Shown here piece by piece: positions 63,519 to 64,000 of a stretch of DNA of 64,000 nt. A program made the position numbers and the translations under genes. Every line of letters starts with the position of its first letter. Positions within the stretch are counted from its first letter, which is position 1. The stretch comes from Parasutterella excrementihominis YIT 11859. GTDB lineage: Bacteria; Pseudomonadota; Gammaproteobacteria; Burkholderiales; Burkholderiaceae_F. Below the pieces are notes generated by a model. It was not told the origin of the DNA and made no database searches. It saw only the letters and a list, made by a program, of their open reading frames with translations. The DNA lies in assembly GCF_000205025.1 (NCBI RefSeq), contig NZ_GL883756.1, positions 10,157 to 74,156 of the forward strand. Direction: 5' to 3'.

Positions 63519-64000
63519 TTATTTATGCTCAGTGAGCGAATACATTCTTTCGATGTAGCGGGCAACCGTATCCACTTCGACATTGACCAGATCGCGCTTC
63601 TTGGTGTACTTGAAGGAAGTGTGTTCGAAAGTATGAGGAATCAAGTTGATGCTGATGCGGGTGCCGGCAGGCGTATCTTCCACTTCATTGATCGTCAGGG
63701 AAACGCCGTTGATGGCGACCGAGCCTTTATAGGCTAAGAACTTGGCAAGCTTCATCGGGCAGCGGACCACCAAACGATAGGATTCGGCAACTTTTTCGAA
63801 AGCGTCGACTTCGCCTACACCGTCAACATGGCCGCTCACAATATGACCGTCCAGACGGTCGCCGAGACGCATGGCCTTTTCCAGGTTCACGTAGCCCCAG
63901 CCGTCTAAGCCGGCGGTTTTGCTCAGCGACTCAGCGGAAACTTCAACCTTGAATTTCTTTTCGTCGACTTCGACTACCGTCATGCAGGCGCCGTTGATGG
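63519..64000 (-). CDS. ribE: Riboflavin synthase alpha chain, 5' end outside window
   Basis: Makes riboflavin from two lumazine molecules. The frame is open through base 64000, where it reads INGACMTVVEV, so the true start lies beyond the right edge. The internal repeat is visible: first half ends HIVSGHVDGVGEV, second half has GSVAINGVSLTINEV. The last residues form the trimer-forming helix (ARYIERMYS). 101 bases after its stop comes ribH. Confidence 0.96.
   Translation of the reverse strand, partial: INGACMTVVEVDEKKFKVEVSAESLSKTAGLDGWGYVNLEKAMRLGDRLDGHIVSGHVDGVGEVDAFEKVAESYRLVVRCPMKLAKFLAYKGSVAINGVSLTINEVEDTPAGTRISINLIPHTFEHTSFKYTKKRDLVNVEVDTVARYIERMYSLTEHK

Overview
The window reads as a chromosome segment of a betaproteobacterium. 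The run zapD-yacG-nudix-AAA ATPase-argJ-secA-dciA-like-lpxC-ftsZ followed by a complete division and cell wall (dcw) cluster is the betaproteobacterial order. Moderate base composition, a DcuC-type C4-dicarboxylate carrier and many small exported proteins fit the gut Burkholderiales (Sutterella/Parasutterella-like). That genus-level guess is inference from gene content, not from a search.

Region 1-10.43 kb is the end of a conjugative element, somewhat AT-richer than the rest, all on the + strand. It holds a very large polyvalent protein cut by the left edge, a VirB11 ATPase, a VirD4 coupling protein, an SSB-like protein, topoisomerase III and a VirD2/MobA-type relaxase. No integrase, other T4SS parts or attachment site is visible. 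From 10.43 to 10.86 kb lies a gene-poor strip of stacked hairpins with one 28-codon reading frame whose ribosome binding site is inside a hairpin.

Region 10.85-14 kb has an MdtG-like exporter, an orphan ABC-type binding protein and coaE. Region 14-24 kb has zapD and yacG (+), then nudix, ATPase, argJ and secA (-), a dciA-like gene (+), and lpxC and ftsZ (-). Region 24-39.9 kb is the dcw cluster, transcribed right to left: mraZ, rsmH, ftsL, ftsI, murE, murF, mraY, murD, ftsW, murG, murC, ddlB, ftsQ, ftsA, ftsZ. Most junctions overlap or abut, so the genes are probably translationally coupled. The RNase P RNA gene lies just upstream.

Region 40.5-47 kb has an outer-membrane protein that joins a PagP lipid A palmitoyltransferase barrel to a second barrel-like half, a 53-residue membrane or secreted peptide, hemL, a DsbD/ScsB-type reductase and an Ala/Pro/Gln-rich exported protein. 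Region 47-51.8 kb is a metabolic unit: a divergent LysR-type regulator, an argininosuccinate-lyase-like enzyme with altered active-site motifs, DcuC and a secreted SGNH hydrolase. A perfect palindrome and a promoter lie in the divergent intergenic region.

The rest is pyrF, a second MdtG-like exporter, groES-groEL with a heat-shock-type promoter, dacB, a three-gene DUF883/YqjE-type membrane module, and a long operon on the minus strand: ribE (cut by the right edge), ribH, nusB, thiL, pgpA, pncC and a CNNM/CorC-type protein.
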